Shown here in pieces: positions 56,601 to 64,000 of a stretch of DNA of 64,000 nucleotides. The stretch comes from Azonexus hydrophilus (GTDB taxonomy: Bacteria > Pseudomonadota > Gammaproteobacteria > Burkholderiales > Rhodocyclaceae). Position 1 is the first letter of the stretch. Each line of letters starts with the position of its first letter. A program made the translations under genes and the position numbers. The notes under the pieces were generated by a model that was not told the DNA's origin, made no database searches, and saw only the letters and a program-made list of their open reading frames with translations. The stretch is taken from the NCBI RefSeq assembly GCF_001956855.1, contig NZ_MTHD01000004.1, forward strand, positions 372,001-436,000, in the 5' to 3' direction.

Positions 56601-57133
56601 CGGCAAAGGAGTACTGGCCGGTGACTTGATTGTAGCTTTCCGGGGTGAGAGAGGGAGCTACAACGTTACCTACCGGACCTCGTACACCTACAGCGATTGT
56701 AGCTTTCCGGGGTGAGAGAGGGAGCTACAACCAAGGGTGTGCTGCACACGCCGAAATCGATGATTGTAGCTTTCCGGGGTGAGAGAGGGAGCTACAACCC
56801 GTAGGTTTCCAGGAAGGTAGCCAGGTCGGATTGTAGCTTTCCGGGGTGAGAGAGGGAGCTACAACGCCTTACTTGCAGTCGATTTTGGGCAAACAGATTG
56901 TAGCTTTCCGGGGTGAGAGAGGGAGCTACAACCCTCGATCTTGGTTTCCTGGTGACAGTGGCGATTGTAGCTTTCCGGGGTGAGAGAGGGAGCTACAACG
57001 CTGAATGATGCGTTGCTGAGCATGCAAACGATTGTAGCTTTCCGGGGTGAGAGAGGGAGCTACAACCACCGTGCGGACATCAACGCCATGCGGCAGGATT
57101 GTAGCTTTCCGGGGTGAGAGAGGGAGCTACAAC
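53680..57133 (-). CRISPR. CRISPR array, 52 repeats and 51 spacers, type II-C
   Basis: Repeat starts were followed one by one from 53680 to 57097 and occur every 67 bases without exception. That gives 52 copies of a 37-nt repeat and 51 spacers of 30 nt. In crRNA orientation (minus strand) the repeat begins GTTGTAGCTCCC and ends GGAAAGCTACAATC. No variant repeat was noticed, including at both ends. TTGTAGCT and AGCTACAA give each repeat an internal 8-bp inverted repeat. The near-3' TACAAT resembles the -10 box of repeat-borne promoters described in Neisseria. Direction is set by the tracrRNA pairing and the terminator. Confidence 0.98.
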
Positions 57134-57504
57134 ACGTCCGCACCGAGCAGCGCGTCGCATTCCTTCATCAGCATCTCCGCCAATTCCGAATGATAGTTCG
57201 GGTCGAGGGCTTCCATCATTTCGTGAGCGGCGAACAGGCCGGCTTCGCGTGACAGCGTGGCCGCCATCTGGCGGGCCATCTGGTCGCTCAGTTGCGATAG
57301 CTGAAGGCGCTCTTCGTGCGTCAGGCTGCGCTGCGAACGAGCCAGCCAATCGGCGGCCAGACTGGCGCCCTGGGCTGCGGTCAACCACTGTCCATGCTCA
57401 TAAAAGGCCGACAGACGCTGGGCGGCGAGGGCGAAGATGAGGGCAACGCGGGTCCCCCGGTCGCTGGCCACCGGCGCCGGGATCGGGCTTTTCGGCCGCT
57501 GCAT
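57127..57504 (-). CDS. Unrecognised small protein whose stop codon lies in the terminal CRISPR repeat
   Basis: The 125-aa protein has no family I recognise. It is mostly helical, with segments such as RVALIFALAAQRLSAFYEHG and QLSDQMARQMAATLSREAG. It starts 3 bases after yajD. The last codons are GAC-GTG-TTG-TAG, of which the final Leu codon and stop are the first bases of the crRNA-orientation repeat. The native C-terminus may have been cut by array insertion or growth. Confidence 0.65.
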   Translation of the reverse strand: MQRPKSPIPAPVASDRGTRVALIFALAAQRLSAFYEHGQWLTAAQGASLAADWLARSQRSLTHEERLQLSQLSDQMARQMAATLSREAGLFAAHEMMEALDPNYHSELAEMLMKECDALLGADVL

Positions 57505-57507
57505 CGG

Positions 57508-57873
57508 CTACTTGTCGGTTTTCAGCAGCGACTTCAGCGCGGCAAAGGGCGAATGGGTGGCCGTACCCGCGTTGTTGCGGCTGTCGGTGTAGCCACGGTC
57601 GGCCTCGATCTGCTTCTGGTGCTCGTTGTCGTGGCAGTACAGGCACAACAACTCCCAGTTGCTGCCGTCGACCGGGTTGTTGTCGTGGTTGTGATCGCGG
57701 TGATGCACGGTCAGTTCGCGCAGGTTGGCGTGCGTGAATTCGCGGGCGCAACGGCCGCAGATCCACGGGTAGATCTTGAGCGCCCGTTCGCGATAGCCCT
57801 TTTCGCGCTCGTCGGCGGCCTTGCGGGCGTCGGCGACGATCTTGTCGAGGCGGTTGTGGTTGATCGTGCTCAT
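57508..57873 (-). CDS. yajD: YajD-family HNH nuclease
   Basis: The 121-aa protein carries a compact HNH domain: CGRCAREFTHANLRELTVHHRDHNHDNNP and ELLCLYCHDNEHQ, with two CxxC zinc pairs and the HH catalytic site. The start at 57873 (MSTINHNRLDKIV) follows AGGAAAACGC. Biological role is not known. It is in one transcription unit with the MBL gene and the 125-aa gene, leading straight into the array. Confidence 0.9.
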   Translation of the reverse strand: MSTINHNRLDKIVADARKAADEREKGYRERALKIYPWICGRCAREFTHANLRELTVHHRDHNHDNNPVDGSNWELLCLYCHDNEHQKQIEADRGYTDSRNNAGTATHSPFAALKSLLKTDK

Positions 57874-57886
57874 GCGTTTTCCTGTT

Positions 57887-58897
57887 TCAGAAGGCGGCGG
57901 CCTCGGCTTCGAGATAAGCGAGGCTGACATACTTTCCGATATTGGTGTCGAAACCCTTGGTATCCCTGGCCCGGCTGGCGACGCGCGGGTCCTTGAGCAC
58001 CAGCGCCTTGGCTTCTTCCATCGGCTGACCGGCCTCGACTGCCTTGACGCAGCTTTCGTAGATGCCGGCGAACAATTCGCGATTCCACGCCAGCACGCCG
58101 GCGCTCGGCTGGCCGTGACCGGGCAGCCAGATCGTCGCCGGGGCGTTCTTTTCCAGTTGTTCGTAGGCCTTCAGGCTGCCGGCGTAGGAGCCGTCGTCCA
58201 TGTTGGCGATGCGCCGGTCCATGGCGATGTCGCCGACACAGGTCAGCTTGTCGCCGACGACCTCGACACAGATGTCGTAAGGCGTGTGCGCCTTGCCGTA
58301 ATGGTGCAGGCGCAGCGTCAGGTCGCCGAATTTCAGCTCCTGGCCGTGGTCGACCGCAATATTCGGGGCGACGATTCTGGTACCGACCGTCGCCTGGTTG
58401 GTCCATTGCTCCATCAGCGTGCGCCACATGTTGCCCTGCATGCCCTGGATTTCCTTGATCGTGCCGGCATGGGCGTGGATCGGCAGCTCGCCGTAAGCCT
58501 CGACGAAAGCCTGGTTACCCAGGAAATGGTCGCCGTGATAATGGGTGTTGATTATCGCGACGACCGGTTTCTTCAACGTCTTCTTCAGCTGGCGGACGGC
58601 CATTTCGCCGATCTGCACCGACGCACCGGTGTCGACCACGACAATGCCCTTAGGCGTGTCGATGAAAGTCAGGTTGCACATCATGCCCTGGTTTTCCGGG
58701 GTCGGAAAACCGTCGGGCGAGTAGATCATCCACACGTGTTTCGACAACTGGCGCAGCGGGTGATCCTTGACCGCCGGCCCGCGGACGAAGTTGTCGAGGT
58801 CGCTGGCGAAGGCGCCGACGGCATGCCAGGGGGCAAACTCGGCAACGCCAACGGCGGAGACGGCAGCAAGCGAGCGAAGAAAATGGCGGCGGTTCAT
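57887..58897 (-). CDS. Exported MBL-fold metallohydrolase
   Basis: The 336-aa protein starts with a Tat-like signal (MNRRHFLRSLAAVSAVG) and has a metallo-beta-lactamase fold: INTHYHGDHFLGN as the HxHxDH zinc motif, HYGKAHTPYD, GDIAMDR and LPGHGQPS. It resembles the periplasmic MBL hydrolases associated with quinoprotein systems, but the substrate cannot be named. It is the first gene of the minus-strand unit that continues into the CRISPR array. Confidence 0.85.
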   Translation of the reverse strand: MNRRHFLRSLAAVSAVGVAEFAPWHAVGAFASDLDNFVRGPAVKDHPLRQLSKHVWMIYSPDGFPTPENQGMMCNLTFIDTPKGIVVVDTGASVQIGEMAVRQLKKTLKKPVVAIINTHYHGDHFLGNQAFVEAYGELPIHAHAGTIKEIQGMQGNMWRTLMEQWTNQATVGTRIVAPNIAVDHGQELKFGDLTLRLHHYGKAHTPYDICVEVVGDKLTCVGDIAMDRRIANMDDGSYAGSLKAYEQLEKNAPATIWLPGHGQPSAGVLAWNRELFAGIYESCVKAVEAGQPMEEAKALVLKDPRVASRARDTKGFDTNIGKYVSLAYLEAEAAAF

Positions 58898-58968
58898 CAG
58901 CGTCTCCTGAATTATTAAAATAGGTGCCTATCTTCGCGCCTAAGTCCGCGCTCGTCTACACTCACGCC

Positions 58969-59187
58969 ATGCACCGCTACCCGACATCCTTCATCATCCT
59001 GAGCGCCCTCGGCCTGCTCTGCGCCATTCCCGGCCTGGTCAGCATCGCCGGTTTCGGCGCCGTCATTCACCCGGTACTCGACGACCCGATGGCCGGCCTG
59101 GCCTTCATCGTCTCAGCCATCGCCCTGTTCGGCTCGGCCGCCTTCCCGCTGGTCATCAGGAAACTGCAGGCAGGCGACGACGCCTAG
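58969..59187 (+). CDS. Small membrane protein of unknown function
   Basis: A 72-aa product with two hydrophobic segments (SFIILSALGLLCAIPGLVSI and GLAFIVSAIALFGSAAFPLV). The start at 58969 is chosen because upstream codons lack hydrophobic or conserved character. It overlaps the convergent YeeE gene by 4 bases. No family recognised. Confidence 0.6.
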   Translation: MHRYPTSFIILSALGLLCAIPGLVSIAGFGAVIHPVLDDPMAGLAFIVSAIALFGSAAFPLVIRKLQAGDDA

Positions 59188-60287
59188 ACTTCGCGCATCA
59201 TCCGCCAGTACTGGACCTTCATCGCCACAACCGAGCCGACGAGGATCGCTGCCAGTGTGACGAAGGAACCGAGTGCCAGCGTCGATACGCCGGTAATCCC
59301 CTGACCGACCGTACAGCCCATGGCGGTGACACCGCCGAAACCCATCAGCGCGGCGCCGATCAGGTGTGTGGCAGTGTCCTCGACGCTGGCAAAACCTTCC
59401 CAGCGGAAACTACGGGTCAGCAGCGACCAGACCAGCGAGCCGGCGATGACACCAAACACCGCAGCGATGGCGACGGTAACGACGCGGCTGGTATCCGACC
59501 ACAGCATGAACAGTTCCAGCGTGTAGGCGACCGGGGCAACGAAGGTCAGCGATTCCATGCGGCCGCTGTTGGTGGCGAGAAAGGCTTCTTCCAGCGTGTC
59601 CGGATGTTCGGCGACATAGCCGAGGTGACCGCTGACATACCAGGCAAAGACGACGAGCAGTCCGGTGCCGAGACCGCCGAGCAGGTTGTCGAACGTCCAG
59701 AAATCACGGCGCAGCAGGCAGAATGCGGTCAACCCGCCGCCGATGCCCAAAACCGCCAGCGCAAAAGCCATCTGCGCTTCCAGTCCGAAGCCGGCGAGCA
59801 GGCGCGGAATATCCTGGCCTTCCGGCATCGCAATCGCGACGCTGTCGAGATAATTGACGCGAAACACGCCGAACACGCCGCGCATCGTCATGTAGGCAAA
59901 CAGGCCCAGGACCAGGAAGACGACCAGCGACTTCAGGTTGCCGGCACCGATCCGGATCAGCGTCTTCGAGCCGCAGCCGGACGCCAGCACCATGCCGATA
60001 CCGAAACACAGGCCACCAATGATGTACGACAACCAGGTGAAGGACGGCGTGCGGTAGATCGACTTGTCGAGATCGATCAGCCCGGCGGCATGGAGTGCGC
60101 CGGCGCCGAGAATGGCGACACCGATGGCCAGCAGCCACATGCGCATGCGGCTCCAGTCTTCCATGTTGAGGATGTCGGAAACCGCCCCCATGGTGCAGAA
60201 ATGGGTTTTCTGACCGATTGCGCCAAAGACGAAAGCCAGCGCGAAAGTCAGCCAGAGTACGGTGGAGGGGGAAAGATCAGCGTCCAT
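59184..60287 (-). CDS. YeeE/YedE (TsuA-like) thiosulfate or sulfur-compound transporter
   Basis: The 367-aa membrane protein has about nine to ten hydrophobic segments. Three conserved Cys lie in QKTHFCTMGAVSD, LASGCGSKTLIRIGAGN and TAMGCTVGQGITG, the residues proposed to relay thiosulfate in TsuA. The start at 60287 lies one base past the queC stop, so it is probably cotranscribed with queC. The substrate is inferred from the family. Confidence 0.88.
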   Translation of the reverse strand: MDADLSPSTVLWLTFALAFVFGAIGQKTHFCTMGAVSDILNMEDWSRMRMWLLAIGVAILGAGALHAAGLIDLDKSIYRTPSFTWLSYIIGGLCFGIGMVLASGCGSKTLIRIGAGNLKSLVVFLVLGLFAYMTMRGVFGVFRVNYLDSVAIAMPEGQDIPRLLAGFGLEAQMAFALAVLGIGGGLTAFCLLRRDFWTFDNLLGGLGTGLLVVFAWYVSGHLGYVAEHPDTLEEAFLATNSGRMESLTFVAPVAYTLELFMLWSDTSRVVTVAIAAVFGVIAGSLVWSLLTRSFRWEGFASVEDTATHLIGAALMGFGGVTAMGCTVGQGITGVSTLALGSFVTLAAILVGSVVAMKVQYWRMMREV

Positions 60288-60288
60288 G

Positions 60289-60966
60289 TCAGGTTCGGTA
60301 GGCAGTGGGGTCGGGAATGCCGGCAGCCGCAAAACCTTCGGCGCGCAGGCGGCAGGAGTCACAGACACCACAGGCCCGGCCAAGTTCATCGGCCTGGTAG
60401 CAGGAAACCGTCAGCCCGTAATCGACGCCCAGCGCATGACCGGTGCGGATGATGTCGGCCTTGGTCAGATTGATCAGCGGCGCATGGATCGACAGCTTCT
60501 GGCCCTCGACCCCGGCGCGCGTGGCCAGATTGGCCATGGTTTCGAAGGCAGCAAGGTAATCGGGACGGCAATCCGGGTAGCCGGAATAGTCGACGGCGTT
60601 GATACCGACGAAGATGTCGCGGCTGCCCAGCACCTCGGCCCAGGCCAGTGCCAGCGACAGCATGATGGTATTGCGCGCCGGCACGTAAGTGACCGGGATG
60701 CCCGGCTGTACGCCATCGACCGGCACCGCGATGCTAGTGTCGGTCAGGGCCGAACCGCCGAACTGGGCCAGGCCGAGATTGAGCACGCGATGCTCGCTGG
60801 CGCCCAGCGCCTTGACGACGCGGTCGGCGGCCTGCAATTCTGCGGTATGCCGCTGTCCGTAGTTGAAGGACAGGCAGTAGCAGTCGAATCCCTGGCTGCG
60901 CGCAATGGCCAGGCAGGTGGCGGAGTCCAGGCCGCCGGAAAGTAGGACTACGGCTTTTTCGTTCAT
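60289..60966 (-). CDS. queC: 7-cyano-7-deazaguanine (preQ0) synthase QueC
   Basis: The 225-aa protein has the PP-loop [43 protein letters not shown] and a C-terminal zinc site with Cys in [21 protein letters not shown]. It converts 7-carboxy-7-deazaguanine to preQ0 for queuosine synthesis. It is the first gene of a two-gene minus-strand unit. Confidence 0.96.
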   Translation of the reverse strand: MNEKAVVLLSGGLDSATCLAIARSQGFDCYCLSFNYGQRHTAELQAADRVVKALGASEHRVLNLGLAQFGGSALTDTSIAVPVDGVQPGIPVTYVPARNTIMLSLALAWAEVLGSRDIFVGINAVDYSGYPDCRPDYLAAFETMANLATRAGVEGQKLSIHAPLINLTKADIIRTGHALGVDYGLTVSCYQADELGRACGVCDSCRLRAEGFAAAGIPDPTAYRT

Positions 60967-61065
60967 GGGGCGCGAATATACCCGAATTTCGGGGTCGACC
61001 GTGACGGTATCTGCTTGTTCCTGCGCTACAATTTGCCGCTTTCCTCACCTGCCCTGGAGAACAAG

Positions 61066-62229
61066 ATGCCGACCCGCCTGACTGTCCTTGCCGCCGCGCT
61101 GATGCTCGCCGGTTCCGTCCATGCCGCCGACAAGGTCAAGGTCGGTTTCGTGTCCACGCTGTCCGGCCCCGGTGCCGGCCTCGGTGTCGATATCCGCGAC
61201 GGTTTCAACCTGGCGGTCAAGCAATTGAACGGCAAGCTCGGCGGCCTGCCGGCCGAAATCCTGATCGCCGACGACCAGCAGAGCCCGGACGTCGCCAAGC
61301 AGGCGACCGACAAACTGCTGAAGCGCGACAAGGTCGATTTCATGACCGGCGTCGTCTTCTCCAACATCATGCTCGCCGTCGGCCCGGCGGTGTTCCAGAA
61401 CCAGACCTTCTACATCTCGGCCAACGCCGGCCCGTCGCAATACGCCGGCGAGCAGTGCAATCCCTTCTTCTTCAACGTCGCCTGGCAGAACGACAACCTG
61501 CACGAAGCCGTCGGCAAGGTCGTCCAGGACAAGGGTTTCAAGAACGTCATGATCGTCACCCCGAACTATCCGGGCGGCAAGGACGCAGTGTCCGGCTTCA
61601 AGCGTTTCTACAAGGGCCAGACCGAAGAGATGTACACCAAGCTCGGCCAGCTCGACTACGCTGCCGAACTGGCGCAGATCCGCGCCGCCAAGCCGGATGC
61701 GCTGTTCTTCTTCCTGCCGGGCGGCATGGGCATCAACTTCGTCAAGCAGTTCGTCGCCAGCGGCCTGTCACAGCAAACGCAGCTGTTCGCCCCCGGCTTC
61801 TCGGCCGACGAGGACGTGATCAAGGCCGTCGGTGCGCCGATGATGGGTATGTTCAACTCGTCGCACTGGGCGCACGACATGGAGAATGCCGAGAACAAGC
61901 GCTTCGTTGCCGAGTTCGAAAAGGAATACAAGCGCCTGCCGTCGCTGTACGCCTCTCAGGGCTACGATGCAGCGCTGATGATGGATGCGGCGGTGCGCGA
62001 CGTGAAGGGCAACCTCGGCGACAAGAAGGCGCTGCAGAAGGCACTCGAAGCCAAGCGCTTCAAGTCGGTACGCGGCGACTTCAAGTTCAACAGCAACCAT
62101 TACCCGGTGCAGAACTACTACCTGCGCGCCATCGGCAAGGATGCCCAGGGCCGCGTCACCAACAAGACCATGGGCACCATCTTCACCAATCATGCTGACG
62201 CCTACGTGGCTCAGTGCAAGATGAAGTGA
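61066..62229 (+). CDS. Branched-chain-amino-acid-type ABC transporter substrate-binding protein
   Basis: The 387-aa protein has a signal peptide (LTVLAAALMLAGSVHAAD) and the type I periplasmic binding fold of LivK relatives: VGFVSTLSGPGAGLGVDIRD, ILIADDQQSPDVAKQATDKL and SQGYDAALMMDAAVRD. The start at 61066 is used; the frame opens earlier at a non-conserved point. Relatives bind amino acids, amides, urea or aromatic acids, so the ligand is open. Its stop overlaps the permease start as GTGA. Confidence 0.9.
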   Translation: MPTRLTVLAAALMLAGSVHAADKVKVGFVSTLSGPGAGLGVDIRDGFNLAVKQLNGKLGGLPAEILIADDQQSPDVAKQATDKLLKRDKVDFMTGVVFSNIMLAVGPAVFQNQTFYISANAGPSQYAGEQCNPFFFNVAWQNDNLHEAVGKVVQDKGFKNVMIVTPNYPGGKDAVSGFKRFYKGQTEEMYTKLGQLDYAAELAQIRAAKPDALFFFLPGGMGINFVKQFVASGLSQQTQLFAPGFSADEDVIKAVGAPMMGMFNSSHWAHDMENAENKRFVAEFEKEYKRLPSLYASQGYDAALMMDAAVRDVKGNLGDKKALQKALEAKRFKSVRGDFKFNSNHYPVQNYYLRAIGKDAQGRVTNKTMGTIFTNHADAYVAQCKMK

Positions 62230-63140
62230 CCCAGCTGTTCCTCGAGCAGGCCCTCAACGGCCTGCAGTTCGGCCTCATGCTGTTCCTGCTGGCCGCCGGG
62301 CTGACGCTGGTCTTCGGCATCATGGACTGCATCAACCTGGCACATGGTTCGCTGTACATGGTTGGCGCCTATTTCGTCGCTGCTGCGGCGCAGGCCGCCG
62401 ATTCGTTCTGGCTCGGGCTCGGTGCCGGCATCGCCGGCACCGCCGTGCTTGGCCTGCTGCTCGAACTGTCGCTGTTCCGCCAGTTGTACCGGCGCGACCA
62501 CCTGGCGCAGGTGCTGGCGACCTTCGCGCTGATCCTGATCGCCAACGAGACGGTCCGGCTGATCTGGGGACCGGCGCCGCTGTTGCTCAATCCGCCGGAG
62601 GCGCTGGCCGGCCCGGTCGAGATCGCTGGTTTCTTCTACCCGGCCTACCGGCTGGTGATCATCGCCTTTGGTCTGGCCGTCGCCGGGCTGCTCTACCTGC
62701 TCGTCGCCAAGAGCCGGGTCGGCATGTGGGTGCGCGCAGGTGCGTCGAATCGGGAAATGACCGAGGCCCTGGGTATCAACGTGCGCGGCCTGTTTACCGC
62801 CGTGTTCGTCTTCGGCGCCGCCTTGTGCGCGCTGGCCGGCGGCCTGCTCGGGCCGCTGCTGGCGGTCCAGGTCGGCATGGGCGAGAGCGTGCTGATCCTG
62901 GCTTTCGTCGTCATCATCATCGGCGGCATCGGCTCGATCCGCGGCGCCTTGGTCGGCGCGCTGATCGTTGGTACGGTCGACACACTCGGCCGGGCACTTT
63001 TGCCGACGCTGCTGCGCGCGCTGCTGCCGGCCGACGCGGCGGCGACGCTCGGGCCGGCGCTGGCGTCGATCCTGATCTACCTGCTGATGGCCGGCATCCT
63101 TTTCTTCAAGCCGCAGGGCCTGTTTCCGGCGAGGGCGTAA
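62226..63140 (+). CDS. LivH-family ABC transporter permease
   Basis: The 304-aa permease has about eight membrane segments and typical LivH sequences: LNGLQFGLMLFLLAAGLTLVFGIM, NLAHGSLYMVGAY and GASNREMTEALGINV. GTG at 62226 is the likely start because it gives a GTGA overlap with the binding-protein gene. It pairs with the LivM-type permease that follows directly. Confidence 0.9.
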   Translation: MTQLFLEQALNGLQFGLMLFLLAAGLTLVFGIMDCINLAHGSLYMVGAYFVAAAAQAADSFWLGLGAGIAGTAVLGLLLELSLFRQLYRRDHLAQVLATFALILIANETVRLIWGPAPLLLNPPEALAGPVEIAGFFYPAYRLVIIAFGLAVAGLLYLLVAKSRVGMWVRAGASNREMTEALGINVRGLFTAVFVFGAALCALAGGLLGPLLAVQVGMGESVLILAFVVIIIGGIGSIRGALVGALIVGTVDTLGRALLPTLLRALLPADAAATLGPALASILIYLLMAGILFFKPQGLFPARA

Positions 63141-64000
63141 ATGGCTTTCTACCGTCCCGCCCGCTGGCAGAAACCTGTCGCCGTCGTCGTCCTGGCGGCG
63201 CTGCTGGCATTGCCGTCGCTGCTCGAAATCCTCGATCAGGGCTATTACATCGGCTTCGCCACGCGCGTGTTGATCTTCGCGCTGGCCGCTTCCAGCCTGA
63301 ACCTGGTGCTCGGCTTCGGCGGCATGGTGTCGCTTGGCCACGCCGCCTTCTTCGGCGTCGGCGCCTACGTCGCGGCGATCTGTCACCAGGCCGGCATCAA
63401 CGAAGGCCTGCTGGTGCTGCCGCTGGCGATGGCGGTCGCCGGGCTGTTCGCGCTGGCGGTCGGCGCCGTCAGCCTGCGCACGCGCGGCGTTTATTTCATC
63501 ATGATCACGCTGGCCTTCGCCCAGATGACCTATTACCTGTTCGTTTCGGCCAGCTTGTGGGGCGGCGACGACGGCCTGCCGATCTACGAGCGGATGCGCC
63601 TTGGCGGCATCAGCCTGGTCGGTGACGATGCTCTGTTTTTTGCCGCACTCGGGGCGTTGACCGCAAGCATGCTGCTTTTTTCCCGACTGGCGCAGGCGCG
63701 CTTCGGCCGGACGATCCAGGCCATCCGCGAAAACGAGACGCGGATGGAGGCGCTCGGTTATCCGGTGTTCCGTTATCGCCTGGTCTGCTTCGCGCTCGGC
63801 GGCGCCGTCGCCGGGCTGGCCGGCGCGCTGCTCGCCAACCTGACCGGGCTGGCCAGTCCCAACCTGCTGCAATGGACGCAGTCGGGCACCTTGCTGGTGA
63901 TGGTCATCATCGGCGGCGTCGGCTATCTATGGGGCGGTGTCGTCGGTGCCGTCGTGCTGTTGCTGCTCGAGGAAGTCCTGCTCGCCTGGTTCGACCACTG
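63141..64000 (+). CDS. LivM-family ABC transporter permease (3' end outside the window)
   Basis: About 286 residues are visible with the LivM hallmarks LNLVLGFGGMVSLGHAAFFGVGAYV, RTRGVYFIMITLAFAQM and IQAIRENETRMEALGY. It starts immediately after the LivH-type stop. The ATP-binding subunits are presumably downstream, beyond the window. Confidence 0.9.
   Translation, partial: MAFYRPARWQKPVAVVVLAALLALPSLLEILDQGYYIGFATRVLIFALAASSLNLVLGFGGMVSLGHAAFFGVGAYVAAICHQAGINEGLLVLPLAMAVAGLFALAVGAVSLRTRGVYFIMITLAFAQMTYYLFVSASLWGGDDGLPIYERMRLGGISLVGDDALFFAALGALTASMLLFSRLAQARFGRTIQAIRENETRMEALGYPVFRYRLVCFALGGAVAGLAGALLANLTGLASPNLLQWTQSGTLLVMVIIGGVGYLWGGVVGAVVLLLLEEVLLAWFDH

Noticed and set aside
53717-57096. 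Spacers matching other parts of this window (self-targeting)
   Set aside because: No match was noticed by eye, but a systematic alignment was not possible, so nothing is claimed.
57080-57388. Open frames running through the last CRISPR repeats
   Set aside because: They include repeat and spacer sequence and have no family similarity.

Overview
The window reads as a GC-rich betaproteobacterial chromosome, most like the Rhodocyclales (Dechloromonas/Azonexus type). This is judged from gene content only: a methylmalonyl-CoA pathway, a malonate decarboxylase cluster, 6S RNA beside zapA, a Neisseria-like type II-C Cas9 and QueC. There is no rRNA to confirm it.

Layout. (1) 1-5.8 kb: a minus-strand operon mutB-meaB-pccB-biotin carboxylase (propionyl-CoA to succinyl-CoA), with a divergent GntR regulator and a palindromic operator inside the predicted mutB promoter. 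(2) 6.8-15.1 kb: an envelope cluster with two LTA-synthase-like sulfatases, a PAP2 phosphatase, an OmpR/histidine kinase pair, a methyltransferase and an InaA-like kinase. Two intergenic regions each carry four half-sites (TTGAC or GTCAA) at an exact 11-bp period, probably the regulator's operators. (3) 15.1-24.3 kb: a gamma-mobile-trio (GMT) type mobile element (gmtX, gmtZ, gmtY plus a TnsA-like protein) with two XRE regulators, an unrecognised zinc-ribbon protein, a candidate attenuator RNA, a GC-hairpin cluster and an alcohol dehydrogenase remnant at its left side. (4) 24.6-39.6 kb: acetate permease (yjcH-actP), an enoyl-CoA hydratase, and a malonate regulon made of TRAP transporter dctPQM, mdcACDEGBH and a TauE/SafE protein, with a divergent GntR regulator and a second TauE/SafE paralogue. 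(5) 39.1-40.4 kb: EVE protein, 6S RNA, zapA and a zapB-like gene. (6) 40.5-46.3 kb: a cobalamin riboswitch and btuB-btuC-btuD-cobO-cobB. The operon supplies the cofactor used by the mutase in region 1. (7) 46.4-48.8 kb: a Tim44-domain protein and SelO. (8) 48.9-57.1 kb: a complete type II-C CRISPR-Cas locus. It has tracrRNA, cas9 (1117 aa), cas1, cas2 and 52 identical 37-nt repeats with 51 spacers of 30 nt, at a constant 67-nt period. (9) 57.1-64 kb: a small unknown gene whose stop codon lies in the terminal repeat, yajD, an MBL-fold hydrolase, a YeeE/YedE transporter, queC and a Liv-type ABC transporter that runs off the end.

The array is read on the minus strand, opposite to the cas genes. 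Four things support this: the repeat orientation matches tracrRNA pairing, each repeat ends in a -10-like TACAAT, a strong minus-strand terminator lies between cas2 and the array, and the upstream minus-strand operon runs into the array without a gap. The least described parts are the GMT element cargo, the repeated response-regulator operators, and the array fused to the 3' end of a chromosomal operon.
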